A stretch of 64,000 nt of DNA from UBA5072 sp963822145 (GCA_963822145.1 CAWGGG010000002.1:434001-498000); one strand, 5' to 3'. Shown: positions 1 to 8,625, numbered from the stretch's first letter. The notes: generated by a model from the sequence alone, not told the origin. A program made the numbers and translations.

Positions 1-935
1 ATGGAATTGTCGAGACCGCCACGGGCAGCATATTCCCATTCCGATTCGAGGGGCAAGCGGTAGTCGTGTACACCCGGGCTTCCGCCGGCGCGCAGGGCAG
101 CATTCAGGTACATGGATCTCCAGATACAAAATGCAGTGGCCTGTTTCCAGGAAACTCCCACCACAGGATAATTATCATAGGAAGGGTGCCAGAAATACAT
201 GGTGGAATAGGGCTCATTGAAAGAATAGGTAAAGTCAGCAATCCATACCAGCGTGTCGGGATAAACATTTACAACATCGCGGATTACAAAGGAGGAACGG
301 TCTTTAATCTCTACCTTTTCACCCTGGTTATTGATGATGAAGCCTTCGTATTTCTTGGTATCAAAGTTGTAACGGTTCGATTTCCTGGCGGCCTGTTTCA
401 GGTCGATCCAGAAATATTCGTACATGAGCTTGCGGGTGTCAATTTCCTTTTTGTTGTAAAAACGTTCCTGCTGGTTCAGATAAAAATCAGCCAGAATGGT
501 ATTGACTTCCTCATCACGGGTATCGATCCTGGTTTCCCAGTTGATGGCCGGCGGTTCAATCGGATTCCCGAATTCATCCTCCGATATCACATAATCATCG
601 AGTTGTTCACCCAGCATGCGGCGCATGATCGAATCGCGTACCCAGAAAACGAACTGCCTGTATTCGTTATTGGTGATTTCCGTTTCATCCATCCAGAAGG
701 GATCAATGGTAACAGTCTTGGTTTGCGATGATTGTGCCCAGGCAACCTCCTGGTCATTGGTGCCCATGTTAAAACTGCCCTGGGGTATGAAAACCATGCC
801 GAAGGGATCAGATTCCCCATATGCCCTGGGCCGTCCTTCAACACCAGTGAGTTCACCACCGCCGCCGCCACCTTTTGAGCAACTTGTGATCACAAACAGC
901 GCAAACAAAAATCCTAAAGAAAATAACTTTTTCAT
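1..935 (-). CDS. gldK: Type IX secretion ring lipoprotein GldK/PorK (3' end outside window)
   Basis: At least 311 residues are read; the gene runs off the left edge. The N-terminus is a lipoprotein signal with the lipobox Cys at residue 19 (context VITSCSKG). The sequence after it (MVFIPQGSFNMGTNDQE, DPFWMDETEITNNEYRQF, VVGVSWKQATAFCIW, YRLPLESEWEYAARGG) is the formylglycine-generating-enzyme-like fold characteristic of GldK/PorK. This family forms the periplasmic ring of the type IX secretion and gliding machinery together with GldN. It lies 51 bases downstream of porP on the same strand, so the two are probably one operon continuing to gldL, gldM and gldN beyond the window. It could be another FGE-fold lipoprotein, but the porP neighbour makes GldK the best reading. 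Confidence 0.88.
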   Translation of the reverse strand, partial: MKKLFSLGFLFALFVITSCSKGGGGGGELTGVEGRPRAYGESDPFGMVFIPQGSFNMGTNDQEVAWAQSSQTKTVTIDPFWMDETEITNNEYRQFVFWVRDSIMRRMLGEQLDDYVISEDEFGNPIEPPAINWETRIDTRDEEVNTILADFYLNQQERFYNKKEIDTRKLMYEYFWIDLKQAARKSNRYNFDTKKYEGFIINNQGEKVEIKDRSSFVIRDVVNVYPDTLVWIADFTYSFNEPYSTMYFWHPSYDNYPVVGVSWKQATAFCIWRSMYLNAALRAGGSPGVHDYRLPLESEWEYAARGGLDNS

Positions 936-986
936 AATCAATGATGTTTATCCGAAATAACAAGCTTTTACTTTACTCTTATCTTT

Positions 987-1949
987 TTATAAAAATCTTA
1001 TACTTTTATATTTCTGAGCGACCTTATCCAGGCCAACCGTAAAATCATAGCCGATCATAATTTCATGGGATCCCTTGGAAAACCTTGCCAGATCCGATGT
1101 GTCGAAATCATATGAATAGCCGACCTTAATTCCGTTCATGATTTCCAGACCGATCATTCCCACAATGGCGGCACCTACCCTATATGTAACGCCTCCCCAG
1201 AACTTTTTATTGTACATCAGGGTCGTATTCAGATCCAGCCTTGTCATTTTTGAATCTGACTGGATGAAAACCGAGGGCAGGAGCTCAAAAGCCGGGTTGG
1301 CCATTTGTATATCGTAACCGGCGGTGAGGTAATAATGCCGGTACATTTTCATGGATGAACTGGAAGTGGAAGTGCCCTCGTTCTGGTAGACAAATTCGTC
1401 TTCCATGAGATGGGTCGCCGAGATTCCCACGTAAAGTTCTTCAGTACGGTAAAACAAACCGGCACCCAGATCAAAAATGAACTCATTCTGACTACCCGTA
1501 GGAATAGCATTGTCGTTGGTCGGATCGTGTATCGGTGAGGTAGGGATGATCCATTCCGGATTGTCGAGCTTCTGATTGTCGAAGCTGCCGCTGATGCCAA
1601 GCCCCAGCCTTCCGTTGCCCACCGTGAACTGGTAGGCATAGTTAACCGACAGGTTGATGTCATTATTGAATCCCAGCTGGTCTTTCCATATGGAAAGTCC
1701 TGCACCATGATTGGCTTTGAACAGCTTGAAAGGAGCAGAAAGGTTCAACACGAACTCAACGGGAGCTCCGTCTATTCCCACCCATTGCTGACGCATGATG
1801 GCGTGGGCGGAGATCTGATCGCTGCTGCCGGATGAACCGGGATTTACTGATACTAGGTCGTACATATAATGGCTTACCTGTCGTTCTTGCTGTGAAAAGG
1901 CTCCTGTGCAAATGACAAAAGCACAAAAGATCAGTATAATTTTTTTCAT
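987..1949 (-). CDS. porP: PorP/SprF family type IX secretion membrane protein
   Basis: 320 residues starting with a signal peptide that ends near residue 20 (TGAFSQQ). The mature part opens with the family hallmark of repeated short outer-membrane strands (QVSHYMYDLVSVNPGSSG, AHAIMRQQWVGIDGAP, LNLSAPFK, GAGLSIWKDQLGF) and ends with the GYSYDFDTSDL type of strand seen in PorP/SprF proteins. Members are outer-membrane beta-barrels tied to type IX secretion or adhesin export and usually precede gldK, as here. A possible -7 box (TATTTTTG) lies on the minus strand at 2021-2028, but no well-spaced TTTG was found upstream of it. Confidence 0.88.
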   Translation of the reverse strand: MKKIILIFCAFVICTGAFSQQERQVSHYMYDLVSVNPGSSGSSDQISAHAIMRQQWVGIDGAPVEFVLNLSAPFKLFKANHGAGLSIWKDQLGFNNDINLSVNYAYQFTVGNGRLGLGISGSFDNQKLDNPEWIIPTSPIHDPTNDNAIPTGSQNEFIFDLGAGLFYRTEELYVGISATHLMEDEFVYQNEGTSTSSSSMKMYRHYYLTAGYDIQMANPAFELLPSVFIQSDSKMTRLDLNTTLMYNKKFWGGVTYRVGAAIVGMIGLEIMNGIKVGYSYDFDTSDLARFSKGSHEIMIGYDFTVGLDKVAQKYKSIRFL

Positions 1950-2217
1950 ATTTCTCCTATCTTACTTTTATAATTTTCCTGCGCACAGCCTCATTAAGCC
2001 TATATAAAAGGTAAAATAAGCAAAAATATTGTATAACAACAAATCAAAATTAACACCAACCTGTTAATAAACTTTTTCACAAAATCCTCATATTATACTG
2101 AAATGATTATAGAATGTTACCCTTGCCAGTAAATTTTTCCCTTTTTTTTTCAAGGGCAACGGTTTATCCGGGGAACCGTAGGGGTTATAGTCAGATAATC
2201 AGATATATATGGGAATT
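1950..2217. other. Intergenic, AT-rich, no gene seen
   Basis: 268 bases between the porP start and the repeat that closes the next gene. The part from 1980 to 2100 is very AT-rich and probably contains the porP promoter (possible -7 box at 2021-2028). No ORF with family resemblance and no tRNA was seen. Confidence 0.5.
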
Positions 2218-2249
2218 GGGTAGGGACAGGTCGCGACCTGTCCCTACCC
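2218..2249. repeat. Perfect 32-bp palindrome, TCGCGA-centred repeat
   Basis: Arms GGGTAGGGACAGGTCG / CGACCTGTCCCTACCC are exactly complementary around a TCGCGA centre. The palindrome ends one base before the stop codon of the 927-residue gene (stop 2250-2252), so the transcript would end in a strong hairpin. A related element with different arms is at 44918-44945. No T-run follows, so it is not a classical intrinsic terminator. Confidence 0.85.
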
Positions 2250-5033
2250 TTACCTGACCCTATAATTGTACAAGAAATTATCGCTGCTCCCCACCACGAG
2301 GTTGAACCTGGAAAGCGTATCCCCGAAATTGCCGATGCTGAAAGGGGTGTTGCCCTGGAGGGGGAATCCGGCATACAGGTCACCGGAAGGATTGATCAGG
2401 TAAATCCGGTTTTCACTGGGGCTCACCACCCCGATTTTGCGGTCGGTGGCAGAAAACTGGTAACTTAAGGGCCGCGACAGGGTGGTGGATTCGAAGTCGC
2501 GGGTAAACAACCTTGACAGGTCGCTTTTATAAACGGTGAGGGTATTCCCCTCAAGATATATCAATTCCGGTTTACCGTCGCCGTTCAGATCCCTGTAGTC
2601 GAAGTAATGTTTGTCGGTGTAGCGCATGGCCGGTTCCAGCGTTCTGGTTTTCCCGTTGAAACCCAGGAAATATACCCTGCCGGCAGTATCTGTAGTGACC
2701 AGGGCAGGTCCTGAACCATCACGGGGCAGGTCGAGCAGGTAGGTATTACGGGCGGATCTGGGGAAGTAAGTTTCTACGTCTATTCGGGTATTCCCTTTCC
2801 TGTCAAGAATATACGTCTTGAACCGGTCGCCGAAAACAATGAAATCCTTATCGCCGATCCTGAAATGTTCCACGGGTTGGGACACTTCGCCTTCGGAGGT
2901 CTCAAACTCCCAACCGGAGAGGAGATTGCCCTCCTTCGTATAGGCATACACATGCCTGTCTTCACAGGCGATAAAAAGGCGATATTCATGGGTGCCGTCA
3001 TAATCGAATACTGAAACCCCGCAAGTTGCAGGCGACCGCAGTTTCACAGGGTATTTGTCTACAAAATTGCCATTGCGGTCCACGAGGTACAATGTGTTCT
3101 GCGTACTGAACAGCAACTGCAGCTTGCCGTTGCGGAAGTAATCCACCTGAAAGACCTCGCTGTTGATCGGTTCGGGAAGCTGAACTTTCCATAATATCCG
3201 TCCCACCTGGTTGATCAGGTATATATTGTTTCTCAGGTCCTGAACAAATACTTCGTTCTGCAGGGTCTGGTGATTCATAACAAAAATCGGTTTAAAATCG
3301 GCCAGGGTATCGAGCTTGCTCTCCCAGACGGTTTGCGGAGCATTGCTGTAGTTGGAAAGGTACTGGAGCAGGAAATTGCTGTGCAGCATGTTCCTTTCGG
3401 TGTACATCTGAACCCCCAGGGTCTGTACTTTCTGGAAAACCTGCTCAAACCCGGTCCAGGGCTGACTTATCGATCCGATCAGGTCGGGAGCATAAACAGG
3501 CCTGGCTTTGCTGAGATTGCAGTAGAAATAGAGGTTGGAACGGGTGGAGAGGTTGCTTGTAAAAGTCCTGAAAGCCGGGTCATTGCGCAGTGTTTTATTT
3601 AGAATATAGTTGTGTATCAATGACTCCACTGATTCAATGGTGGATGAAAACACAATATAGTTGTCCATGATGACGAAGTAATGTTCATCCAGCACAGAGA
3701 ACCTGTTGCCAAAGACCTTTGCGGTAAATTTGCGCACCGGCATATGATATATGGTGTAGCTGAGTTCATTGTCAAGCTTGTATTGCGTGGTGTAGGCCTG
3801 AGCAGGCCTGGATCCGGCAGCAGCGATTCTGTTCATCATGGAACGGAGTTTTTCTTCAGCCTGGGTGCTGCTCTTGATCCGGATCAGCACATATGTGCTG
3901 ACGGGTATACCTTCCTGGTTGCCCGGATCGAAGGCCAGGCTGATTTCGTTGTCCATAATATCCAGGAGATCATCGGGCAGACGGATGCCATAGGTATTGT
4001 TCAGTGAGGTGAGCGTATTGTTGTATCCGGTGAGCAGGCCCTGATCCTGCAGGTAATCCCGGTAATCAGAAAGGTACCGGGCAGGATCCGACAGGCTGAG
4101 ACTGAAGAATGAGGCTGTGGAGGCGGGCAGGACTTCATCAGCGTTAAGGCGATGCGGTGTCTGGTGGAGCAGTAGGGTAGACAGGGAAGAAACGGAATCG
4201 GGAGGTGTAATAAAACCATTCATCAGCAGCATATCAGACAGGATGTTGACATCCATTTCTGCCCAACTGGCAAAGGTTTTAACGGAGCGCATACCGGCAC
4301 TGAGTTCTGGTTTTACGATGGCGGCGAGGCTTTTGGGTAACTGCTCGAAATTGATAAAAACATTGGCCACCACATTCTTACCGGCAATAGCGTATACATC
4401 ACGGAATCCGCTCAGGGTGGCGAGGGATTCGTTCAGCGCCAGCTGCCGGATGGCATCTTCGATAAGGATGGGAGATGAGCTGATCATGAGGAGATCCTGA
4501 TAGACGGCAAAGGAGTAAGTCTTCTCCCCACTTTCCTGCGGCAAGGCGGCTTCATGGATGGTAATACCTTCGTAATCCCGGGATTTCAAAGTTCCTGAAC
4601 TGCCCAGCAGGCCGGATGCAAGTGCTGTGATTTTCCTTTCATGAAACCGTGCCGGAAGCTGCAATACATGCATCAGGCTGATCCTGTCCTTTCCGGTCAC
4701 ATGTATGGAAATAAAGGATGGCGGGTGCTGCAATATTAGTTTTGCCTCGGGCACGTTTCGAAAAATCGAATCCAGTGCATGCAGCTGACGGTTGACCCGT
4801 TCAAACCAGGGTATTGCCCGGAGTTCATTCCAGATGGCATTGCCTGCCGCGGCTTTTTCGAACAACGCCGGGTAATCATTGACTTTAATGATCAGAGCAG
4901 CATTAACCGGGATCGCCCTGAGGGGTTCGGCGGGAGCAGCAGGTTTCCGGAGGGTAAGAAAATAAAGGACAGCCAGGATGAAAGAAGCTACCACTATGAA
5001 GGGGATGATTGTCCTTTTATACTTCTTTGCCAT
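2250..5033 (-). CDS. Membrane-anchored protein with DUF3352-like N-terminus and C-terminal beta-propeller-like region
   Basis: 927 residues. One N-terminal membrane segment (about residues 9-28) follows a Lys/Arg-rich start, so most of the protein is probably periplasmic. Residues 40-540 resemble the DUF3352-type domain (VNAALIIKVNDYPALFEK near the start, repeated strand-helix units with FFSLSLSDPARYL and YFYCNLSKARP). From about 570 onward there are repeating strands of the propeller type (YLINQVGRILWKVQLPEP, LYLVDRNGNFVDKYPVKL, VYAYTKEGNLLSGW, LYAGFPLQGNTP), including an FG-GAP-like DLNGDGKPELIYLEG. No enzyme motif was found. The gene is alone between porP and ung. The function is unknown; the domain assignment is from resemblance only. 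Confidence 0.72.
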   Translation of the reverse strand: MAKKYKRTIIPFIVVASFILAVLYFLTLRKPAAPAEPLRAIPVNAALIIKVNDYPALFEKAAAGNAIWNELRAIPWFERVNRQLHALDSIFRNVPEAKLILQHPPSFISIHVTGKDRISLMHVLQLPARFHERKITALASGLLGSSGTLKSRDYEGITIHEAALPQESGEKTYSFAVYQDLLMISSSPILIEDAIRQLALNESLATLSGFRDVYAIAGKNVVANVFINFEQLPKSLAAIVKPELSAGMRSVKTFASWAEMDVNILSDMLLMNGFITPPDSVSSLSTLLLHQTPHRLNADEVLPASTASFFSLSLSDPARYLSDYRDYLQDQGLLTGYNNTLTSLNNTYGIRLPDDLLDIMDNEISLAFDPGNQEGIPVSTYVLIRIKSSTQAEEKLRSMMNRIAAAGSRPAQAYTTQYKLDNELSYTIYHMPVRKFTAKVFGNRFSVLDEHYFVIMDNYIVFSSTIESVESLIHNYILNKTLRNDPAFRTFTSNLSTRSNLYFYCNLSKARPVYAPDLIGSISQPWTGFEQVFQKVQTLGVQMYTERNMLHSNFLLQYLSNYSNAPQTVWESKLDTLADFKPIFVMNHQTLQNEVFVQDLRNNIYLINQVGRILWKVQLPEPINSEVFQVDYFRNGKLQLLFSTQNTLYLVDRNGNFVDKYPVKLRSPATCGVSVFDYDGTHEYRLFIACEDRHVYAYTKEGNLLSGWEFETSEGEVSQPVEHFRIGDKDFIVFGDRFKTYILDRKGNTRIDVETYFPRSARNTYLLDLPRDGSGPALVTTDTAGRVYFLGFNGKTRTLEPAMRYTDKHYFDYRDLNGDGKPELIYLEGNTLTVYKSDLSRLFTRDFESTTLSRPLSYQFSATDRKIGVVSPSENRIYLINPSGDLYAGFPLQGNTPFSIGNFGDTLSRFNLVVGSSDNFLYNYRVR

Positions 5034-5140
5034 GGAGCACTGGTATTTTGATGATTTTCCAAAAGTAGGAAATCTTTACTATTTTTAGCGGTTCATAAAG
5101 CCTGCAGATTTCAACAGTATCGTGTCAAAAGAAGCTAAAC

Positions 5141-5815
5141 ATGGAAGTGAATCCGCAAATTGAAGAAAGCTGGAAGGCGATTCTGAAGGACGAATTTGAA
5201 AAGCAGTATTTTAAGGAGCTGAAAGAATTCCTGGTCGAAGAAAAATCGAAGTATCCCATTTACCCTCCGGGAAGCCAGATTTTCAATGCTTTCAGAATGA
5301 CGCCATTTCACGATGTAAGGGTCGTCCTGCTGGGCCAGGATCCCTACCATGGACCGGGGCAGGCGCACGGATTGTGCTTTTCGGTACCGGCCGGCATATC
5401 CGCACCGCCTTCACTGGGGAATATATTCCGGGAAATTGAACGGGATCTGGGAATACCGGTACCTGTCCAAGGTAATCTTGAGAAATGGGCAAAGCAGGGT
5501 GTATTTCTGCTCAATGCCACCCTGACGGTAAGGGCCAATCAGCCCGGATCGCACCAGCGAAAGGGATGGGAAAACTTTACCAATGCGGTGATCAGCAGTC
5601 TTTCGGAAAAGCGTGTGGGTCTGGTCTTTCTGTTGTGGGGGAAATTTGCACAGGAAAAGGAAGCATTGATCGACACAAACCGGCATTATGTTCTGAAGGC
5701 GGCCCATCCATCACCCTATTCGGCCTATAATGGCTTTTTCGGATGCCGGCATTTCTCTAAAGCGAATGAAATCCTGAAAAGGCACGGACTGGATGAGATA
5801 GACTGGAGAATATAG
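5141..5815 (+). CDS. ung: Uracil-DNA glycosylase, family 1
   Basis: 224 residues, the usual size. The water-activating motif GQDPYHGPGQAHGLCFS is at residues 65-81 (Asp67), and the minor-groove loop motif HPSPYSA is at about 189. LLWGKFAQEK and LLNATLTVR are also typical. It removes uracil from DNA, starting base excision repair in the cytoplasm. The ATG at 5141 is used; an AT-rich stretch upstream (5060-5090) may hold the promoter. It converges with the small acidic gene at 5840. Confidence 0.96.
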   Translation: MEVNPQIEESWKAILKDEFEKQYFKELKEFLVEEKSKYPIYPPGSQIFNAFRMTPFHDVRVVLLGQDPYHGPGQAHGLCFSVPAGISAPPSLGNIFREIERDLGIPVPVQGNLEKWAKQGVFLLNATLTVRANQPGSHQRKGWENFTNAVISSLSEKRVGLVFLLWGKFAQEKEALIDTNRHYVLKAAHPSPYSAYNGFFGCRHFSKANEILKRHGLDEIDWRI

Positions 5816-5837
5816 GGATAAGAGACGCGGGACGAGA
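5813..5837. repeat. GGGACGAG-type interspersed repeat, degenerate copy
   Basis: The stretch between the ung stop and the next convergent stop reads GGGATAAGAGACGCGGGACG and onward, a degenerate member of the family of GGGACGAGGGACAAGGGA stretches also seen at about 12508-12543, 37718-37743, 37809-37839 and 52719-52737. All copies lie at gene 3' ends. Confidence 0.5.
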
Positions 5838-5839
5838 CA

Positions 5840-6133
5840 CTACTCCTCATCCTCTGAAACATCGTCACCGATCTCCAGGCTCTCGAAATTGTCAAATTCA
5901 TCGAAGTTGGATGATTCGGCTTCTTCCTCTTCTTCAGAAGGATTTACGCGGGGGAGTTTGATGAGATAATAGATGTCTTCAGTTTCAAATGGAATAGCAA
6001 CCTCAATCTCACCCCTGGGGTTCGTGAAAGTAATGGTGCGGTCTTCATAACCATCGGGATACTTCTCTCTCAGCTTTTCAACAAGTTCTTCAGACAGCTG
6101 CTCATATGATTTGATAATTCTTTTCTTTCCCAC
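5840..6133 (-). CDS. Small acidic protein of unknown function
   Basis: 97 residues. The first 70 residues have a regular alpha-beta character (SYEQLSEELVEKLREKYPDGYE, ITFTNPRGEIEVAIPFETED) and the tail is strongly acidic (EEEEEAESSNFDEFDNF, EIGDDVSEDEE). The start is a GTG at 6133; no in-frame ATG is available just upstream. I do not recognise a named domain, but the protein looks like a conserved Bacteroidetes small protein. It sits between ung and the homoserine dehydrogenase gene without obvious operon partners. Confidence 0.7.
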   Translation of the reverse strand: MGKKRIIKSYEQLSEELVEKLREKYPDGYEDRTITFTNPRGEIEVAIPFETEDIYYLIKLPRVNPSEEEEEAESSNFDEFDNFESLEIGDDVSEDEE

Positions 6134-6324
6134 GGTTTTGCAAGTGATTTAGATTGACTGTTCAACTGGGGGTAAATTTATATAAATTTTATTCTTAATT
6201 GCAAAAGCAATTTATGATATTTTTTTTACGGGATTTTGATAGAAATGTTGGGTTTATTTTTAAGGGTATCACCAATTACCGCTAAAGGATTCAGCGCTAT
6301 AATCCGGCGGGAAGGGCGGGATGA

Positions 6325-7512
6325 TCAGGCGTTGTTTTCGGTAAGCACAATATTTACCGACGGATCCTCCAGCCATACTGCATTCCGGAGCCGGGACAGA
6401 TTAATCCTTCCCACCAGGTAATTGAATCCCGGCGACTCGTGACGGACGGAGATGCTTTCGAATTCGTCTGTGACCGGTGTAATGGCTCCATTATAACTGA
6501 CATACAATTCGAGCTCAATGTCATGGGTGTAAGTGTGGTTCAGCTGCTGGGCCAGCTTTTTATATTCGTACCGGTAATCATAGGTAAGGGCTGAAATATC
6601 GGAAAGGACGGCCGAACCGGTGGCATTCCCGCCTGCTCCCTTTCCCATGAAAAACTGATGCTCCGCAAAGGCCCCCTCCAGCAGCAACCCGTTGTATTCA
6701 TAGGCTACCTTGTTGAGCGTATCGGAAACGTGCACGAAGCGGGGCATGCAATAGGCATAGACCTTATTGCCCACCTTGCTGCATTTGGCGATCAGTTTGA
6801 TCCGGGCGTTTTTTTCACGGGCGTACCGGATATCTGCATCCTTGAGATGGTGGATGCCAAAGTTAAAGATATCATCGGGGGCAAGGATAATACCAAAGGC
6901 GTGAACCAGGATAATCAGCAGCTTGTATTTCGGATCAAGAGCCTTGATATCCAGTGTGGGATCGCTTTCGGCATAGCCCAGCTGCTGGGCGTCTTTCAGG
7001 GCATCGTTAAAAGCCTTGTTGTTGTCAAAAATATGGGTCAGAATATAATTGGTTGAGCCGTTCAGGATACCTTCAACACTGGTGAGCAGGTCGTTATCAT
7101 AATATTCCTCGAGGTTGCGGATCACGGGAATGCTGGCGCAACATGAAGCTTCGTAAAGAAAAGGCGTCTTGAAGTCCTGCTGCAGTTTAAGCAAAGCAGG
7201 GAAATGTTCCGCTATCATTTTTTTGTTTGCTGAAACCACAGCTTTTCTTTTCTTCAGTGCTGATGAAACGATTTCGAATGCGGCATCCACTTCATCGATA
7301 AGTTCTACCACTACGTCAATTTCCGGATCATTCAGGATGTCATCCCGGTTGGTGGTGAAAAAGGATGGGTCGATGGGACGCTTCTTATCGGGGTGCTTGA
7401 TGCATATTTTTTTAATTTCGGCGGTGATTCCCCTTGTCTGGTGCAATACACTGTAAAGACCCTGTCCGACACATCCGAACCCAAAGACACCAAGTTTAAT
7501 GTTTTTTTTCAT
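6325..7512 (-). CDS. hom: Homoserine dehydrogenase
   Basis: 395 residues from the ATG at 7512. The N-terminal Rossmann motif FGFGCVGQGL (residues 7-16) binds NAD(P). The catalytic part contains EGILNGSTNYILTHI and YAESDPTLDI, both hallmarks of homoserine dehydrogenase; GKGAGGNATGSAVLSD is also typical. It reduces aspartate semialdehyde to homoserine on the way to threonine and methionine. Reading frame remains open upstream to 7593, but that lies inside the riboswitch terminator, and residue 1 at 7512 fits the family start. It is monofunctional: there is no aspartokinase domain. Expression is expected to fall when S-adenosylmethionine is abundant because of the riboswitch upstream. Confidence 0.94.
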   Translation of the reverse strand: MKKNIKLGVFGFGCVGQGLYSVLHQTRGITAEIKKICIKHPDKKRPIDPSFFTTNRDDILNDPEIDVVVELIDEVDAAFEIVSSALKKRKAVVSANKKMIAEHFPALLKLQQDFKTPFLYEASCCASIPVIRNLEEYYDNDLLTSVEGILNGSTNYILTHIFDNNKAFNDALKDAQQLGYAESDPTLDIKALDPKYKLLIILVHAFGIILAPDDIFNFGIHHLKDADIRYAREKNARIKLIAKCSKVGNKVYAYCMPRFVHVSDTLNKVAYEYNGLLLEGAFAEHQFFMGKGAGGNATGSAVLSDISALTYDYRYEYKKLAQQLNHTYTHDIELELYVSYNGAITPVTDEFESISVRHESPGFNYLVGRINLSRLRNAVWLEDPSVNIVLTENNA

Positions 7513-7573
7513 ACTTATAGAATTTATTATATCCTTTGAAGTATAACGGTAACAGGAGGCTGTAAAACAAAAA

Positions 7574-7601
7574 AATCCCTTCTGATAAGTCAAAAGAGAT
7601 T
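7574..7601 (-). terminator. Expression-platform terminator of the SAM riboswitch
   Basis: On the minus strand AATCTCTT pairs with AAGGGATT (one mismatch) and is followed by seven Ts (plus-strand A-run 7569-7575). The upstream half of its loop, GACTTATC (7584-7591 on the plus strand as GATAAGTC), is exactly complementary to the 3' strand of the riboswitch P1 helix at 7615-7622. This gives a competing antiterminator when P1 is open. Confidence 0.8.
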
Positions 7602-7614
7602 GCTATACATTCCC

Positions 7615-7722
7615 GACTTATCTTTCTCCGGTAAGCCGGAGCAGGAGTTAGCACCTTCTTTCCCAAGGGGAAAGGGTTGCTAAGGTTTCACAGGGCCGTA
7701 CCCTCCACCTTTCTGGATAAGC
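7615..7722 (-). promoter_or_regulatory. SAM-I (S-box) riboswitch
   Basis: Reading the minus strand, conserved S-box blocks occur in order: GCTTATCCAGAAAGGTGGAG, GGCCCTGTGAAACCTTAGCA, AAGGTGCTAACTCCTGC and AGATAAG, which closes P1 with the opening CTTATC. The element lies about 100 bases upstream of hom and is followed by a terminator, so it is an OFF switch: SAM binding stabilises P1 and allows termination. Confidence 0.96.
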
Positions 7723-7743
7723 AATTAAACAATGAACGCGGGG

Positions 7744-7776
7744 TAAATATAGGATTATTTTTTTAAAACCACCAAA
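7744..7776 (-). promoter_or_regulatory. Putative promoter of the hom transcript
   Basis: On the minus strand TTTG (plus 7773-7776) and TATATTTA (plus 7744-7751) are separated by 21 bases. This is near the Bacteroidetes sigma-ABfr pattern TTTG-N19-TAnnTTTG but with a longer spacer and a final A. It lies just upstream of the riboswitch. Confidence 0.45.
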
Positions 7777-7804
7777 AATGCCGGCAAACTATTCGCAAGC
7801 GGCA

Positions 7805-8179
7805 CTACTTGACCATGATCTTTTCCGTATGGCTGATCTTATTGGCAAATGAGATACGAACCAGGTAAATTCCCTTTTCCAGGTTATCAGGTTCAATCAT
7901 TACAGTAGTAGTGTTGGGCTCATAATCCTGATTGAACACAGACTTGCCTGCAATATTCAGGATCTGCACCGAAAGGATGTCTTCGGAAGCAGTAATGGTT
8001 AACCGGCCTTCGGTGACAGGATTGGGATAGATCTCAATTCTTCTTTCAGGCTGATCAGGATCGCTGAGGGCCAAAAGAGCATTTGGTGCGTAAAGCGCCG
8101 AAAAAGAAGCTGGATCACTGCCCGTGAGGGTTGCGGCCCAGAGAAGAAGCACAGTTGCAAGTGGTAGAAATTTCTTCAT
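7805..8179 (-). CDS. Short secreted protein consisting mainly of a type IX (Por) C-terminal sorting domain
   Basis: 124 residues from the ATG at 8179. A signal peptide occupies roughly residues 1-22. From about residue 45 to the end it is a type A sorting domain: IEIYPNPVTEGRLTI, SVQILNIAGKSVFNQDY, LEKGIYLVRISFANK and a terminal EKIMVK. Such domains normally sit at the end of long cargo proteins and direct export by the type IX system. Here only about 25 residues separate signal and sorting domain, so there is almost no passenger. It may be a remnant of a larger gene or a genuine minimal substrate. No frameshift or upstream reading was seen that would add a passenger. Confidence 0.85.
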   Translation of the reverse strand: MKKFLPLATVLLLWAATLTGSDPASFSALYAPNALLALSDPDQPERRIEIYPNPVTEGRLTITASEDILSVQILNIAGKSVFNQDYEPNTTTVMIEPDNLEKGIYLVRISFANKISHTEKIMVK

Positions 8180-8229
8180 AGGCAATTGTTGGCAATCAAA
8201 GATAACACAAAAATCATTCCAAAATCACA

Positions 8230-8287
8230 CTTCGACTTCGCTCAGTGTGACATTTATAAACATTCGTCAGGCTGAGCGGAGACGAAG
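8230..8287. repeat. CTTCGACT-family inverted repeat
   Basis: Left arm CTTCGACTTCGCTCAG plus TGTGAC (8230-8251) and right arm 8266-8287 are 22-base imperfect complements around a 14-base loop. The same family occurs at 24864-24915 and 25858-25907, always between genes. It lies between sufT and the sorting-domain gene. Confidence 0.75.
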
Positions 8288-8295
8288 CCTTGTTA

Positions 8296-8619
8296 TCACA
8301 GCATCCCCAGTTCCAGCAAGGCTTCTTCCGACATCATCGACTGGTCCCAGGGAGGATCAAACACCAGATCGACCTGCGCTCCCCTTACCCCCGGAATGGC
8401 CGAAACCTTTTCCCGAATCTCAATGGGGAGGCTGTCGGCAACCGGACAATTGGGGGCGGTGAGGGTCATTGTAATCTTAACCTTGTTCTGATCATCAGTT
8501 TCAATATCGTAGATCAGGCCCAGGTCATATATGTTGACCGGAATTTCAGGGTCGTAAATGGTTTTCAGCGTGTTTACGATCTCGATCTCAAGGGACAGTA
8601 TATCTTGATCAGCACTCAT
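8296..8619 (-). CDS. sufT: MIP18/DUF59 family Fe-S assembly protein SufT
   Basis: 107 residues, a complete single-domain DUF59 protein. Hallmarks are TLKTIYDPEIPVNIYDLGLIY near residue 18, MTLTAPNCPVADSL with the conserved Cys, and VDLVFDPPWDQSMMSEEAL. Such proteins help maturation or transfer of iron-sulfur clusters. It is the last gene of the suf operon, 6 bases after sufE, which supports the SufT name over the phenylacetate PaaD homologue. Confidence 0.92.
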   Translation of the reverse strand: MSADQDILSLEIEIVNTLKTIYDPEIPVNIYDLGLIYDIETDDQNKVKITMTLTAPNCPVADSLPIEIREKVSAIPGVRGAQVDLVFDPPWDQSMMSEEALLELGML

Positions 8620-8625
8620 TACGCA

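Noticed and set aside
7513..7593. Longer N-terminus of homoserine dehydrogenase
   Set aside because: The extension lies in the riboswitch terminator and the Rossmann motif fits the ATG at 7512.
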